The position numbers and the translations under genes were made by a program. Shown here one piece after another: positions 52,963 through 62,777 of a stretch of DNA of 64,000 nucleotides. The notes under the pieces are model-generated. The model was not told the origin of the DNA. It did not search any database and was given only the letters and a program-made list of their open reading frames with translations. Source of the stretch: Streptomyces sp. MA5143a (lineage in GTDB: Bacteria; Actinomycetota; Actinomycetes; Streptomycetales; Streptomycetaceae); the NCBI RefSeq assembly GCF_900290235.1, contig NZ_OLMK01000036.1, positions 62,001 to 126,000 of the forward strand, written 5' to 3'. Within the stretch, counting starts at the first letter, position 1; the number at the start of each line of letters is the position of its first letter.

Positions 52963-53943
52963 ATGGGTACGCACGCTGTGGACCACGACGTGGAACGCCT
53001 CGCCGCGCAGGCGCGGTCGGCGCTGGTGCGCGAGATCGAGCGCAGCGGGGCCTGGGACGCCGACCCCCTCTGGCGGGAGGCGTTCGAGGCGGTCCCGCGG
53101 CACCTCTTCGTCCCGTACTACTACGTCGGGGTCGTGGGCGGCTTCGAGCGGTTGTGGGGCGAGGAGCGCGACCCGAGGCGGCGGGAGCGATGGGTGCGGG
53201 GCGCGTACGCGGACGCGCCGCTGGCCACGCGGGTCCGGGACGGCGAGTTGATCTCCTCCAGCAGCCAGCCCTCCCTGATGGCGAAGATGCTGGCCGAGTT
53301 GGAGGTGGAGGACGGCCACCGGGTCCTGGAGATCGGCGCGGGGACCGGCTACAACGCCGCTCTGCTCGCGCACCGGCTCGGCGACGACCTGGTCACCACC
53401 GTCGACCTGGACGCCGACATCACGGAGGCCGCGCGCACCCATCTGCGGGCGGCCGGGTACCACCCCACCGTCGTCACCGGGGACGGGGCGCGCGGGGTGC
53501 CCGAACGGGCCCCGTACGACCGGATCATCGCGACCTGCACGCTCCACTCGATCCCGCGCGCCTGGCTCGCGCAGTGCGCTCCCGGCGGACGCGTCCTGAC
53601 GCCGATGGCCACGGGGCTGGTGGCGCTGCGCGTCATGGACGGCGAGCACGCGGAGGGGCGGTTCCTGCACACGGCGGCGTTCTTCGTGCCGTTGCGCGGG
53701 GGCGGCGAGCAGGAAGGAACGCACCCGCATCTGGGCGGGCTGCCGCGACTGGCCCGGGATCACGATCTCTTCCGGTTCCTGCTGACCCTGACGGCGGGCA
53801 GCCTCGACCCGCACGAGGCGCTCGCACTGTGGCAGCGCGAGGGCATGCCGTCGCGGGAGCGCTACGGGATCACCGTCAGCGGCGACCGGGCCTGGGCCTG
53901 GCTGGACGACCCGGAGGGGCCGTACTCCTGGCCCCTGCCGTGA
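52963..53943 (+). CDS. SAM-dependent methyltransferase (isoaspartate methyltransferase-like)
   Basis: A 326-residue Rossmann methyltransferase. AVPRHLFVPYYYVG and DGELISSSSQPSLMAKMLAE resemble the entry of protein-L-isoaspartate O-methyltransferases; VLEIGAGTGYNAALLAHRLG (about 122-141) is SAM motif I and TTVDLDADITEAAR motif II. The C-terminal 110 residues exceed the classical enzyme and may set a different substrate. It could repair isoaspartate or modify a peptide; sequence alone does not decide. ATG 52963 has GGAG close upstream. Single gene, convergent with the FHA operon. Confidence 0.82.
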   Translation: MGTHAVDHDVERLAAQARSALVREIERSGAWDADPLWREAFEAVPRHLFVPYYYVGVVGGFERLWGEERDPRRRERWVRGAYADAPLATRVRDGELISSSSQPSLMAKMLAELEVEDGHRVLEIGAGTGYNAALLAHRLGDDLVTTVDLDADITEAARTHLRAAGYHPTVVTGDGARGVPERAPYDRIIATCTLHSIPRAWLAQCAPGGRVLTPMATGLVALRVMDGEHAEGRFLHTAAFFVPLRGGGEQEGTHPHLGGLPRLARDHDLFRFLLTLTAGSLDPHEALALWQREGMPSRERYGITVSGDRAWAWLDDPEGPYSWPLP

Positions 53944-54030
53944 GCGCCGGAACACGGCCGCCGGCGCCCGGGCAGCGGAGCGGGGTCGGCCGAACCGGTC
54001 GGCCGACCCCGATCGTCACGTCCTCGTGGG

Positions 54031-55758
54031 TCAGCCCCGGCGGATCGTGATCGTCGTCCACGCGCCCACGTGGACCCGGTCCCCGTCCTGGAGGGGGACC
54101 GGCACGAAGGGCTGGATGGGTTCCTCGGAGCCGTTGACCGTGGTTCCGTTGGTGGAGTTCTGGTCGACGACCGCCCAGGTGCCGTCCTGCTGCTGCACCA
54201 GCACGGCGTGCTGGTGCGAGACGCCCGGGTCCTCCGGCGGCACGGACAGATCGATGTCGGGGGTGTCACCGGTGGAGTGCCGGCGGCGGCCGATGGTGAT
54301 CTGGTTGCCGGTGAGGGTGCGCTGCTGCTCGGGGGAGTACGCGGGCAGGTTCAGCCCTGCGGCCTCGGGGCCCGAGCGCTGCATCATCGCCATGAAGTAC
54401 TCACGGTCCGGACCGATGGTCGCGCTCCAGGTCACCGGTCCCTGCTGGTACGCGGGGCCGGGCGGGGCCTGGGTGACATCGGGCTGCGGGTAGCCGTAGC
54501 CGCCGGGACGCGCTCCCGGGGCACCCGGACCACCGGGACCGCCCGGGCCGCGGGAGCCGCCGGGGCCGCCGCCCGAGGAGGGCGGGGAGATCACCCAGTC
54601 GTCGTCGCCCCCGAAGGAGGGACCACCCGACTGCGGATGCCCACCGGGACGGCCCGCACCGCCGGGGCCACCGGGACCGCCCGGCTGCGGGCGCCCGGTC
54701 TCCTGCGGGAAGACAGGGGGAGCCGGGGGACCCGCCTGCTGGAACGCCTGGGGTGCCCCACCGGCACCGGGGCCGCCACCGGGACCCGGACCGCCAGGGC
54801 CCGGACCGCCGGGACCACGCCCACCGGGACCGCCACCGGGACCACCGAAGCCGCCGGGGCCCGTCAGACCGGGACCACCGGGGCTGCTCAGACCAGGACC
54901 ACCGGGGCTGCTCAGGCCGGGGCCACCCGGCGTCGGTCCGGGCGGCGGGGGAACCGGTCGTGAGGGGTCGCCGCCGAAGCCCGACGGGCCGGGACGCGAG
55001 GGGTCGCCGCCGAACGCGGAGGGGCCGGGCTGTCCGGGCTGGCCCGAGGGCCCGCCACCGTATCCGGAGGGGCCGGGCTGTCCGGGCTGGCCCGAAGGCC
55101 CACCACCGAACCCGGAGGGGCCACCCGGCCGCCCGGGACCACTGGGGCCACCGGGACCGCCGGGGCCACCAGGTCCGCCGGGGCCACCCGGTCCACCAGG
55201 CCCTCCCTGGCCCGGATCGGAGCCGTACGGGGGGCCCGGAGGGATCGGCTCGGCGGGGCGGTTCATCTGCGAGGGGCGCGAGCCCTGGTAGTCGTACGCG
55301 TCACCGCCGCCGTAGGAGGGCGGGGGCGGCTGCTGGAAGCGGAGCGCCGGGTTCCCGCCCGGGCCCTGGCCGGGGCCACCGGGACCGGGCCCGCCGGGGC
55401 CCGGCCCGCCGGGGCCGGGGGAGGGCGTCGAGGGGCGCGGCGCGGCCGGGGTGTACGTGGTCGCCGTGTTGGTCAGGAAGTTCCACCGGCACTCCTCGCA
55501 GAAGGGCGCGCCGCCCTCACGGGGCGTGCGGCACTGCGGGCAGAGCTCCGGCTCGGCGGCGAGGTGCGGCGGGCGTCCGCCGGGACCCCCGGGACCTCCC
55601 GCGCCCGGAGGCGGCGGAGGGGAGCCGGGCGGCGGGTATCCGTAACCGGCGCCCGGGGGCGGCGGTGGCGGCGGGGGTACGGCACCGGCCATACGGTGAC
55701 CGCAGACCTCGCACCAGTCGTCGGAACCCGACTGGTGTCCGTTCGGGCAGGTCGGCAT
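54031..55758 (-). CDS. FHA-domain protein with zinc ribbons and collagen-like Gly-Pro region
   Basis: A 575-residue protein. Two CxxC pairs near the N-terminus (CPNGHQSGSDDWCEVCGH; then CPQCRTPREGGAPFCEEC) form zinc ribbons. A very long Gly/Pro-rich part (about 100-440) has GPGGPGGPGG runs and repeats of GxGG(D/G)PS(R/G)Q..., then a C-terminal FHA domain (about 470-575) with ITIGRRRHSTGDTPDIDLS, HQHAVLVQQQDG and STNGTTVNG, which binds phosphothreonine. It is last in the PknG operon and a likely substrate or reader of that kinase. ATG 55758 is chosen over ATG 55788 because GGAGAGGGGGA precedes it. Confidence 0.85.
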   Translation of the reverse strand: MPTCPNGHQSGSDDWCEVCGHRMAGAVPPPPPPPPGAGYGYPPPGSPPPPPGAGGPGGPGGRPPHLAAEPELCPQCRTPREGGAPFCEECRWNFLTNTATTYTPAAPRPSTPSPGPGGPGPGGPGPGGPGQGPGGNPALRFQQPPPPSYGGGDAYDYQGSRPSQMNRPAEPIPPGPPYGSDPGQGGPGGPGGPGGPGGPGGPGGPSGPGRPGGPSGFGGGPSGQPGQPGPSGYGGGPSGQPGQPGPSAFGGDPSRPGPSGFGGDPSRPVPPPPGPTPGGPGLSSPGGPGLSSPGGPGLTGPGGFGGPGGGPGGRGPGGPGPGGPGPGGGPGAGGAPQAFQQAGPPAPPVFPQETGRPQPGGPGGPGGAGRPGGHPQSGGPSFGGDDDWVISPPSSGGGPGGSRGPGGPGGPGAPGARPGGYGYPQPDVTQAPPGPAYQQGPVTWSATIGPDREYFMAMMQRSGPEAAGLNLPAYSPEQQRTLTGNQITIGRRRHSTGDTPDIDLSVPPEDPGVSHQHAVLVQQQDGTWAVVDQNSTNGTTVNGSEEPIQPFVPVPLQDGDRVHVGAWTTITIRRG

Positions 55759-55927
55759 GTCGGCGCTTCCCCCTCTCCTTTCCGGCACTCGGGCCGGGTC
55801 CTGTGGCCGCGACGGGCCGGTATGGCCGAGCGTGTCCGGATCCCCGGTGGGGGAGCCAGGCTCTCTCGTAGCGGTACTACTGGGTCTTTCCGGTACTTCT
55901 CGGCTACTGCTGTTGCTACTGCTTGTT

Positions 55928-57274
55928 CTACTTCTTTACACGAACAGTCTTTGTGGACCTGGTCTCGAGGGTCATCTCGTCGGCCTCCGTGACCTTCGCC
56001 TTCAGTCGCACAGTACCTGTCGCCGCGTCGACCACGTCCACCACCTTCGCAAGCAGTTTCGCAGTATCCGCGTTCCCCGACGCGCTCGCCAGCTGGACCG
56101 CCCGCCCCAGCTTGGCCGTCGCTCCGTCGATATCCCCCGCTTTGCGGGCATCCAGTCCTTGCTGGATGACTTGCGCCAGTTCGGCCTGACCCGTGTAGTG
56201 GGCGACCTGGGGGTTGATCGAGGTGGACGCGGCCATGTCGTCGGTCCACACGGCCTTCACCAGACCCTGGGCGCCGAGGTTCTGCGCGCCGCCGTCGGAC
56301 TGGGGGATGACCAGGGACACCCGGGCGGCGAGCATCTCCTGGCCGAGGGACGCGGGCGGGACCTCGACGCACACGTGGTAGTCGCGGGACTCGTCCCCCC
56401 AGGAGCCGGTCGGGTAGTCGCCGGCGCGCGGGCCCGCCTCCGTGCGACGGCCCGTCAGGTCGACGACGGTGGGGGCGACTTGCTTGACGAACTTGATCTG
56501 CGTGCCGACCGGGGTCCACAGCCGGAGGGCGACGTCCGCGACCTCCTTGCCCATGGTCGCCTCCATGATCTGGGTGAAGTCGGCGGACAGGGCGGCCGGG
56601 TCGGCGACGATGTCGGCGGTGCCGAGGAGGGCGGAGGCGATCGCGGTGACCTCCTTGACCTCCCAGTCGGTGCCCACACCACGCGCGTCACAGGTGAACC
56701 GTCCGGCACAGGCGTCCAGCGCGGCCCGCAGGTCCTCGGGCGACTCGTGCTCGTTGCGGCCGTCGGTGAGCAGGATGCCGTGGCGTATCTCGACGTCGGC
56801 GGAGGCGAGCAGCCGGTCGGCGAGCCTCAGCCAGGTGCCGATCGCGGTGCCGCCGCCCGCGCTGAGCCTGCGCAGGGCCTGCTTGGCCTGGTCCCGGGTG
56901 GCGGGGTCGGCGACGGCGAGCCGGCCGCCGCCGGGGTAGACCTCGCGGGCCACATGGGTGCCGTCGATCACCGCGAAGTGGACCCCGTCGCGCAGGGTGT
57001 CGATCGCGGCGGCCGTGGCGTCGCGGGCGTTGCGCATCTTGGTCGGCGGGTAGTCCATCGACCCCGAGCAGTCGACCATGATCGCCACGGCGGCGGACGG
57101 GCCCTGGCCGGGCGAGTACAGGTGCGGCGCCGTGACCGCGCTGCCCACGGTGCCGCCGCCCGTGGCGCTCACGGTCACGATCGCGTTGACCTCGCGGCCG
57201 CCCTCCGGCAGGTACTCGTTCTGGTACACGTCCACCGAGAACTGCGGCACGTTCGACTTCGAGAAATTGGCCAT
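55928..57274 (-). CDS. VWA-domain protein of the PknG operon
   Basis: A 448-residue soluble protein. SVPQFSVDVYQNEYLPEGG-like sequence starts it; the VWA domain has the MIDAS motif VDCSGSMDYPPTKM (about 69-82) with its later Thr and Asp (LLTDGRNEHESPEDLR). The C-terminal part ends in coiled helix (DTAKLLAKVVDVVDAATGTV). It has no signal peptide, so it acts in the cytosol, unlike the lipoprotein VWA at 7.6 kb. It lies between the phosphatase and FHA genes, suggesting it scaffolds phospho-signalling partners. Confidence 0.85.
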   Translation of the reverse strand: MANFSKSNVPQFSVDVYQNEYLPEGGREVNAIVTVSATGGGTVGSAVTAPHLYSPGQGPSAAVAIMVDCSGSMDYPPTKMRNARDATAAAIDTLRDGVHFAVIDGTHVAREVYPGGGRLAVADPATRDQAKQALRRLSAGGGTAIGTWLRLADRLLASADVEIRHGILLTDGRNEHESPEDLRAALDACAGRFTCDARGVGTDWEVKEVTAIASALLGTADIVADPAALSADFTQIMEATMGKEVADVALRLWTPVGTQIKFVKQVAPTVVDLTGRRTEAGPRAGDYPTGSWGDESRDYHVCVEVPPASLGQEMLAARVSLVIPQSDGGAQNLGAQGLVKAVWTDDMAASTSINPQVAHYTGQAELAQVIQQGLDARKAGDIDGATAKLGRAVQLASASGNADTAKLLAKVVDVVDAATGTVRLKAKVTEADEMTLETRSTKTVRVKK

Positions 57275-57415
57275 GCCTACTCTGATCCCCCTAGCGGCCC
57301 CACAGCACGTGGGGTGATGACTGTGCGTGCCTCTGCCCGGACCGGTCCCCTCCGGTCCGTCGGCCGTTCCCGTCCGGCCGCCGAGGCGCCCGCGAGTCCC
57401 CGCCCGCGAGCGTCC

Positions 57416-58732
57416 TCAGGCCGATCCTGCCCCCTGGGGCGGGGCCGGGAACGGCAGGACGGCCACTGTTACGTTGTCGTGGCCACCACCGTCCAGGGCC
57501 CGGCCGACGAGGACCTGTGCGCAGTGCAGCGGTCGCTGGGCCGCGTCGAGGGGGACGGCCTCGGCCATCTCCTCGGCGGCCTCCGCGTAGTTCCACAGCC
57601 CGTCTGTGCACACCACCACTACACCCGGACGGTCCGGCTTGAAGGAAGCGGTGTGCGGCTCCAGTTCGTACGCGTCCGCGCCGAGCCAGCCGGTGATCGC
57701 GTGGGCGCGCTCGTCGGCGTACGCCTCGGCCTCGTTCATCAGTCCCGCGGCCACCATCTGCGCGGCCCACGAGTCGTCCTCGGTGAGCCGGGCCGAGGGG
57801 GCGCCGCGGTCCACCGGCACCCAGTAGGCGCGGCTGTCGCCGACCCAGCCGACGACGAGCAGGGTCGGGGTGACGACGGAGCCGACGATGGTGCACGCCG
57901 GCGCGTTCTGGTGCGGGGCGTGCTCCTGGGCCGTCTCCGGTTCCCCGGCGAGGGCGTTCACCGCGGTGGACGCGGCGACGATCGCGTCGTGCATGGCCTG
58001 CTGCGGGTGGGTGCCGCGCGGCAGGGACTCCAGCAGGGTCTCGTTCGCGGCGCGGGCCGCGGCGAGCGAGGCGTCGTCGGGGCGGGTCGCGGAGGACACG
58101 CCGTCGCAGACGATCGCGACGACCGCGGGGGAGCCGTCGGGCAGCGCGGTCGAGGAGACGGCGAACGCGTCCTCGTTGCGGTGGTGGCGCAACCCCCGGT
58201 CGCTGACCGCGGCGACCGCGCCCAACTCCTGCTCCATGTGATCACGTTCACGTGGCTGGGCGTGACCGCAGTTCTCGCAGTAGCCGTCCCGGTCGACCTG
58301 GCCCGCGCGGCAGGCCACGCACAGCTTCGTACCGGCCGGCGGGGTCGCGAGATCGCCGGTGCGCGGGTCCGGCGGCTGCGGCGCGGCCAGCGGGTACTCG
58401 TCGGGCTCGCTGGGACGGTCGAACCGTACGCCGCGGCCGGGGCCGGACAGTTCGCCGCCGCCGGAGTCGGTGCCCGGGATGTCGGTGGGGCGGACCACCG
58501 GCGGGGGCGTGTCCGCACTGGGCTCGGAGGCGACGGGCCAGGCCACGGACGCGGCCTCGTCCGGTGGGTCACCGGCCGTCCCGTTCATCGTCAGGGTCGG
58601 GTGGTCCTCCGGCGGTGCGGACACCGCCGAGAGGTCATGGCCGCACGCACCGCAGAAGCGGTCGTCCGAGGCGAGGGGCCACTCGCAGATCGGGCACTTC
58701 GTCAGCGCGGTCGGCTGGGGCATCTGTGACAT
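57416..58732 (-). CDS. PP2C-type serine/threonine phosphatase with zinc ribbons
   Basis: A 438-residue protein. CPICEWPLASDDRFCGACGH (13-32) and CVACRAGQVDRDGYCENCGH (about 136-155) are zinc ribbons; between them is a Pro-rich linker. The catalytic PPM domain (about 170-430) has SDRGLRHHRNEDAF, VAIVCDGVSSATRPDD, VVGWVGDSRAYWV, VVVCTDGLWNYAE and GGHDNVTVAV, giving the Asp residues that bind the two metals. It should reverse PknG phosphorylation. Starts three bases after the PknG stop. Confidence 0.9.
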   Translation of the reverse strand: MSQMPQPTALTKCPICEWPLASDDRFCGACGHDLSAVSAPPEDHPTLTMNGTAGDPPDEAASVAWPVASEPSADTPPPVVRPTDIPGTDSGGGELSGPGRGVRFDRPSEPDEYPLAAPQPPDPRTGDLATPPAGTKLCVACRAGQVDRDGYCENCGHAQPRERDHMEQELGAVAAVSDRGLRHHRNEDAFAVSSTALPDGSPAVVAIVCDGVSSATRPDDASLAAARAANETLLESLPRGTHPQQAMHDAIVAASTAVNALAGEPETAQEHAPHQNAPACTIVGSVVTPTLLVVGWVGDSRAYWVPVDRGAPSARLTEDDSWAAQMVAAGLMNEAEAYADERAHAITGWLGADAYELEPHTASFKPDRPGVVVVCTDGLWNYAEAAEEMAEAVPLDAAQRPLHCAQVLVGRALDGGGHDNVTVAVLPFPAPPQGAGSA

Positions 58733-58735
58733 GAA

Positions 58736-61414
58736 CTACACCCACGTCCGGGGGCGGTAACGGTTGGCACGTTCCACCAGGTCGATCCTCTCCTCGCCGC
58801 CTGGCGCGAGCCGGGCCAGCGTGCGGTACGCCCGCTCCAGTCCGAAGCGGAGGCCACGCTCGTCCAACGCGCTGCCGAGCAGCATCCGTTCGCCGCCGGC
58901 CGGGGCCACGGCGCCCTGGCTACCGGAGAGTACCCAGTCCAGGGCGCTGCCGAGGACCTCTGTGGACAACTGCTCGCGGCGTACCGCGTCCAGACCGTAC
59001 CCGCCGAGCGCCTCGACCTGGCCCGCGGCGGCGGTCAGGTCGTCCAGGAACGGCGCGTCCGGGGCGGCCCCGGACGCGAGCGTCGTCTCCGTACGGTGTC
59101 TCAGCCGCGCCCGGACGGCGGCGACCCGGGCGGCGGTGTAGTGGATGGACGCCTCCGGCACGGACTCCAGGACGAGTACCGCGTTCTGCCGGTCACCGGC
59201 GGTCAGCCGGACCCGGGCGAGCCCGAACGCGGCGCTGACGAAGCTGGGGTCGGTCGTCCACACCAGCCGGTAGTACTCGGCGGCGTTGTCGAGCTGCCCG
59301 AGGACCTCGGCGCACAGACCCAGGGCCAGCTTGGGGGCCGGCTCGCCCGGGAAGGCGTCGTAGATCGCGTCGAAGGACAGCGCGGCGTTCTCGTGGTCGC
59401 CGGTGGCGAGCGCGGCCACGCCCCGGTACCAGACCACCCGCCAGTCATCCGGATGGTCCCGCTCCAGGGCGTCCAGCGTGGCCAGGGCGATGGTGAACTC
59501 GCCCATCTCCAGGCGGGCCCGCAGTTCCCGCAAGCGCAGCTCCAGGGAGCCGGTGGGCGCCGCGTGCAGCGCCGTGATCAGCTCGGTGGGGGCGGAGGCG
59601 ATGAGACCGGCCAGGAACCCGGCGTTCGGGTCCCCCGGGTCCACACGCGGCACGGGCAACGCGAGCGCCGCGGCGGCGGTGTCCAGGGGCTGGGTGAGCC
59701 GAGTGGGGGCGGAGGGGCCCGCGCCGCCGGTGAGCAGGGCGGACGCACCGGAAACCGGCCCTCCGCTGCCGGGGCTCGACCCTCCGCCGCCGGGGGCCGA
59801 CCCCCCGACGCCCGGGGCCGACCCTCTGACACCGGGGCCCGACCCTCCGGCACCGGAGGCCGACCCTCCGTTCCCGGCGGGCGTCCTGCCCGGCCAGCGG
59901 CCCCTCCCCGACGGCACCGGGCGGGTCCCGAGGCGCGAGACGTCCCCGTCCAGCTCCGCGAACAACTCCGTGTCCGTGACCTTCACTTCGGGGCCGAAGA
60001 GCGTCGACAGCGCCGGGCGCGCGCGGCCCGTCTGGAGGGACACGACCTCCCGGAGCACACCCGTGAGCTGCTCCGACATCTCCTGCGCGGAGGCGAACCG
60101 GCGGGCCGGGTCGGGGTCGGTGGCCCGCACCAGCAGCCGGTAGAAGGACTCGTACTGGCGGAAGACCTCGATGTTGTCCGGGTCGGGCAGGGAGTCCACG
60201 AAGACGTTCGTGTAGCCCTGGAAGTCGAAGGTCAGCACCGCGAGCGTCCGGGCGACCGTGTACAGGTCGGACGCGACGGACGGGCCGACGTCGGCGACCT
60301 CAGGCGCCTGGTAGCCGACCGTGCCGTAGATGGCCGACTCGTCGTCGTCCATCCTGCGCACCGCGCCCATGTCGATCAGCTTCAGCTGGTCCTCGGTCTG
60401 GATCGCGTTGTCGACCTTGAAGTCGCAGTACAGCAGGTTGCGGTTGTGGAGGTGCCCGAGGGCCTCCAGCGCCTCGATGCCGTACGCGCACGCCTGCTCG
60501 ACCGGCAGGGGATCGCGGCGGCCGTCCGGGGTGCGGCGGCCGTTCGCGATCTCCTTCAGCGACTTCCCGCCGACGTACTCCATGACGATGTACCCGTCCA
60601 GCGAACCTGTGCGCTGGTCGAGGTGCTCGACGAAGTTGTAGATGCGGACGATGTTGGAGTGCTCGATCTCGGCGAGGAAGCGGCGCTCGGAGATCGCGGC
60701 GGCCATCGCGTCCTGGTCCCCGGTGTCGAGGAGGCCCTTCAGCACGACCCAGCGGTCCGACACCGCCCGGTCTATCGCCAGATAGATCCAGCCCAGACCG
60801 CCGTGCGCGAGACAGCCCACGACCTCGTACTGACCACGCACGATGTCACCGGCGTGCAGCTTCGGCACGAACGAGTACGGGTGGCCGCACTTGGTGCAGA
60901 AGCCCTCCGTGCGCCCCGGCCGGTCACCGCGCGCCCGCCCCACCGGCGCCCCGCAGTCCGAGCGCGAGCAGAACCGCTTGCGCTCGGGCACCTCGGCGGT
61001 CTCCAGGACCATCGAGCGGGGATCCGGCCGCGGCACCTCCGGCACCTGAACGAGGCCGACGCCGAGCCGGGCCCGCCCCGACGAACTCGCGGTCTTCCCG
61101 GAGCTGCGCACCGACACCGAGCGGCCCGTCGAGGTGCCCGACAGGGCGCGCGAGAGGCGGCCCGAGACCGACCGCCGCGACTGCGCGGAGCGCGCGGACG
61201 ACCGCGACGACCGCGAACTGGAACCCGAGCCGCGCGAGCCCCGCCCCCCGGTGATGCCGGTCGGCGGGGAGGAGACCATGCCGCCGGCCGAGACGACCGG
61301 CGCCAGACCGCAGGTGTCGCAGTACAGCTCACCGCCGCCCACGTCCTCGTACGACCCCGAGCAACCGGGCCGCTGACACGACTGCTGCCGGCCTTCTCCG
61401 TCGGGCTGACTCAC
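58736..61414 (-). CDS. pknG: Serine/threonine protein kinase PknG
   Basis: An 892-residue soluble kinase. An extra N-terminal zinc ribbon (CQRPGC...YCDTCG, 13-35) and a Ser/Arg-rich linker (about 55-115) precede the rubredoxin-like CSRSDCG...FCTKCGHPY (about 150-182). The kinase domain (about 195-480) has GLAHGGLGWIYLAID-type loop, the Lys in WVVLKGLLD, LLYCDFKVDNAIQ as catalytic loop and LIDMGAVRR in place of DFG, all PknG hallmarks. A C-terminal TPR part (about 685-880) follows. A Gly/Ser-Pro repeat region (about 540-610) is inserted before the TPRs. GTG 61414 overlaps the upstream gene as GTGA. Confidence 0.93.
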   Translation of the reverse strand: MSQPDGEGRQQSCQRPGCSGSYEDVGGGELYCDTCGLAPVVSAGGMVSSPPTGITGGRGSRGSGSSSRSSRSSARSAQSRRSVSGRLSRALSGTSTGRSVSVRSSGKTASSSGRARLGVGLVQVPEVPRPDPRSMVLETAEVPERKRFCSRSDCGAPVGRARGDRPGRTEGFCTKCGHPYSFVPKLHAGDIVRGQYEVVGCLAHGGLGWIYLAIDRAVSDRWVVLKGLLDTGDQDAMAAAISERRFLAEIEHSNIVRIYNFVEHLDQRTGSLDGYIVMEYVGGKSLKEIANGRRTPDGRRDPLPVEQACAYGIEALEALGHLHNRNLLYCDFKVDNAIQTEDQLKLIDMGAVRRMDDDESAIYGTVGYQAPEVADVGPSVASDLYTVARTLAVLTFDFQGYTNVFVDSLPDPDNIEVFRQYESFYRLLVRATDPDPARRFASAQEMSEQLTGVLREVVSLQTGRARPALSTLFGPEVKVTDTELFAELDGDVSRLGTRPVPSGRGRWPGRTPAGNGGSASGAGGSGPGVRGSAPGVGGSAPGGGGSSPGSGGPVSGASALLTGGAGPSAPTRLTQPLDTAAAALALPVPRVDPGDPNAGFLAGLIASAPTELITALHAAPTGSLELRLRELRARLEMGEFTIALATLDALERDHPDDWRVVWYRGVAALATGDHENAALSFDAIYDAFPGEPAPKLALGLCAEVLGQLDNAAEYYRLVWTTDPSFVSAAFGLARVRLTAGDRQNAVLVLESVPEASIHYTAARVAAVRARLRHRTETTLASGAAPDAPFLDDLTAAAGQVEALGGYGLDAVRREQLSTEVLGSALDWVLSGSQGAVAPAGGERMLLGSALDERGLRFGLERAYRTLARLAPGGEERIDLVERANRYRPRTWV

Positions 61415-62736
61415 GATTCCTCCCCTCCCCGGTCCTGCGGCTCCTGCCGTCCGGCCACGGGCGTGCCCAGCAGCTCCGCCACCGCGTGCTGGTAGCGCAG
61501 CACCGCCTGCTCGGCGACGCGCAGGTCGCAGGGCGCGCTCCACAGCATGCGGCGCGCCACGTCGTACCGCTCCACCAGCAGCGAGTCCTCCGCCAGGCCG
61601 TGCCGGGCGACCTTCGCCTTGTACGCGTCGAGCCGGCCGCGCAGTTCGGCGCGGACCGCCAGCGGCGCGGTCACGGCGGTCAACGACTCGCGGGCCCGCA
61701 GCAGTTCGTCGTCCGCCTTCTGCTCCAGGGACTCCAGGAGCGGGGACAGGCGGTGCCACTGCCCGTGTCTGCGGTACTCGGCCGCCAGCGCCAACTGCTC
61801 CTGGAGCACGGTCGGCGGACCGCTCACCACGGGCACCTCGGTCGCGGCGATCTTCGCCAGCACCTCACCGCGGGCGCTGCGCGCCTCGGCGAGCGTACGG
61901 TCGGCGCGGCTCAGCACGTCCCGCAGCTTCACCAGCCGCGCCTCCGCGTCCTGGCGGACCGTCAGCACGGCCTCGATCTCCCGGCGCACGTCGTCCAGGG
62001 CGCGCGCCTCACGGTCGTACGTGGAGATGTCGGGGCGGCCACCGCCGGGGGCCGAACTGCCCGGTGCGGGCACCCAGTAGGCGAGCGGGTCGGAGATGAC
62101 CTCCTCGCGGAGCCTGGTCAGGGTGCGGGTGATCCGCTCCAGGTCGTCGCCCGCCGGGTGCTCCCCGGGGCGTACGCCCACGGAGTGCGCGAGCTGTCGG
62201 GTGCGCTGGAGCTCGGCGGCCAGTAAATCGATCCGGGCGGGCAGCGCGGACCACACCGCGTCGGCGGCGACGACCATGTCCAGTGACGCCGCGTACAGGT
62301 CGTTCATCCGGTCCACCAGCGTGGACAGGGAGAACTGCTCACTGAGCCGGCCGGCGCCCTGGAGCGTCGGCGCGTTCGCCATGGCGGTGGCGGAGCCCGC
62401 GACGGTCACGGCCTCGCCCCGCAGCAGTTCGGTCAGCTCCACCAGGTCCTCACGGCTGGACCAGCGGCGGCGCGATCGGATCTCACGGGCGCTGCGCAGC
62501 GCGTCCGAGTAGGCGTCGAAGTACGCCCACAGCAGGGTGATCGACGCCTCCGTCGACTCCCAGCGCTCCTTGGTGACGCCGGTCAGCTCGGCGCCTTCCA
62601 GCAGTCTGCGGCCCGCGTGGTCCTGGAGGGCGAGCAGGGAGGTCTCGATGGCCTCGTGCTCCGCGCCGAGCCGCGCCAGCGCACGGTCCACCTCGTCCCG
62701 GTCCATCACCGGCCCGGTGGATCCCGCGACGCCCAT
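61411..62736 (-). CDS. Coiled-coil protein of the PknG operon, unknown function
   Basis: A 441-residue protein, almost wholly helical: ALARLGAEHEAIETSLLALQ, LERITRTLTRLREEVISDPL, TYDREARALDDVRREIEAVL and ADRTLAEARSARGEVLAKIA are long amphipathic helices. No signal peptide or membrane helix. I know of no enzyme domain in it. It lies between glnH and pknG and is coupled to pknG by GTGA, so it probably links sensing to the kinase. It is absent from the mycobacterial glnX-glnH-pknG operon as I recall it. Confidence 0.8.
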   Translation of the reverse strand: MGVAGSTGPVMDRDEVDRALARLGAEHEAIETSLLALQDHAGRRLLEGAELTGVTKERWESTEASITLLWAYFDAYSDALRSAREIRSRRRWSSREDLVELTELLRGEAVTVAGSATAMANAPTLQGAGRLSEQFSLSTLVDRMNDLYAASLDMVVAADAVWSALPARIDLLAAELQRTRQLAHSVGVRPGEHPAGDDLERITRTLTRLREEVISDPLAYWVPAPGSSAPGGGRPDISTYDREARALDDVRREIEAVLTVRQDAEARLVKLRDVLSRADRTLAEARSARGEVLAKIAATEVPVVSGPPTVLQEQLALAAEYRRHGQWHRLSPLLESLEQKADDELLRARESLTAVTAPLAVRAELRGRLDAYKAKVARHGLAEDSLLVERYDVARRMLWSAPCDLRVAEQAVLRYQHAVAELLGTPVAGRQEPQDRGGEES

Positions 62737-62777
62737 CGATCACCTCTCGCTCTGTCGGTGTCGGTCAACTTGCCTTG

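Noticed and set aside
54480..55480. Dense short repeats that resemble a repeat array or CRISPR
   Set aside because: They are codon repeats for Gly-Pro in the FHA protein; unit length is irregular and there are no unique spacers.
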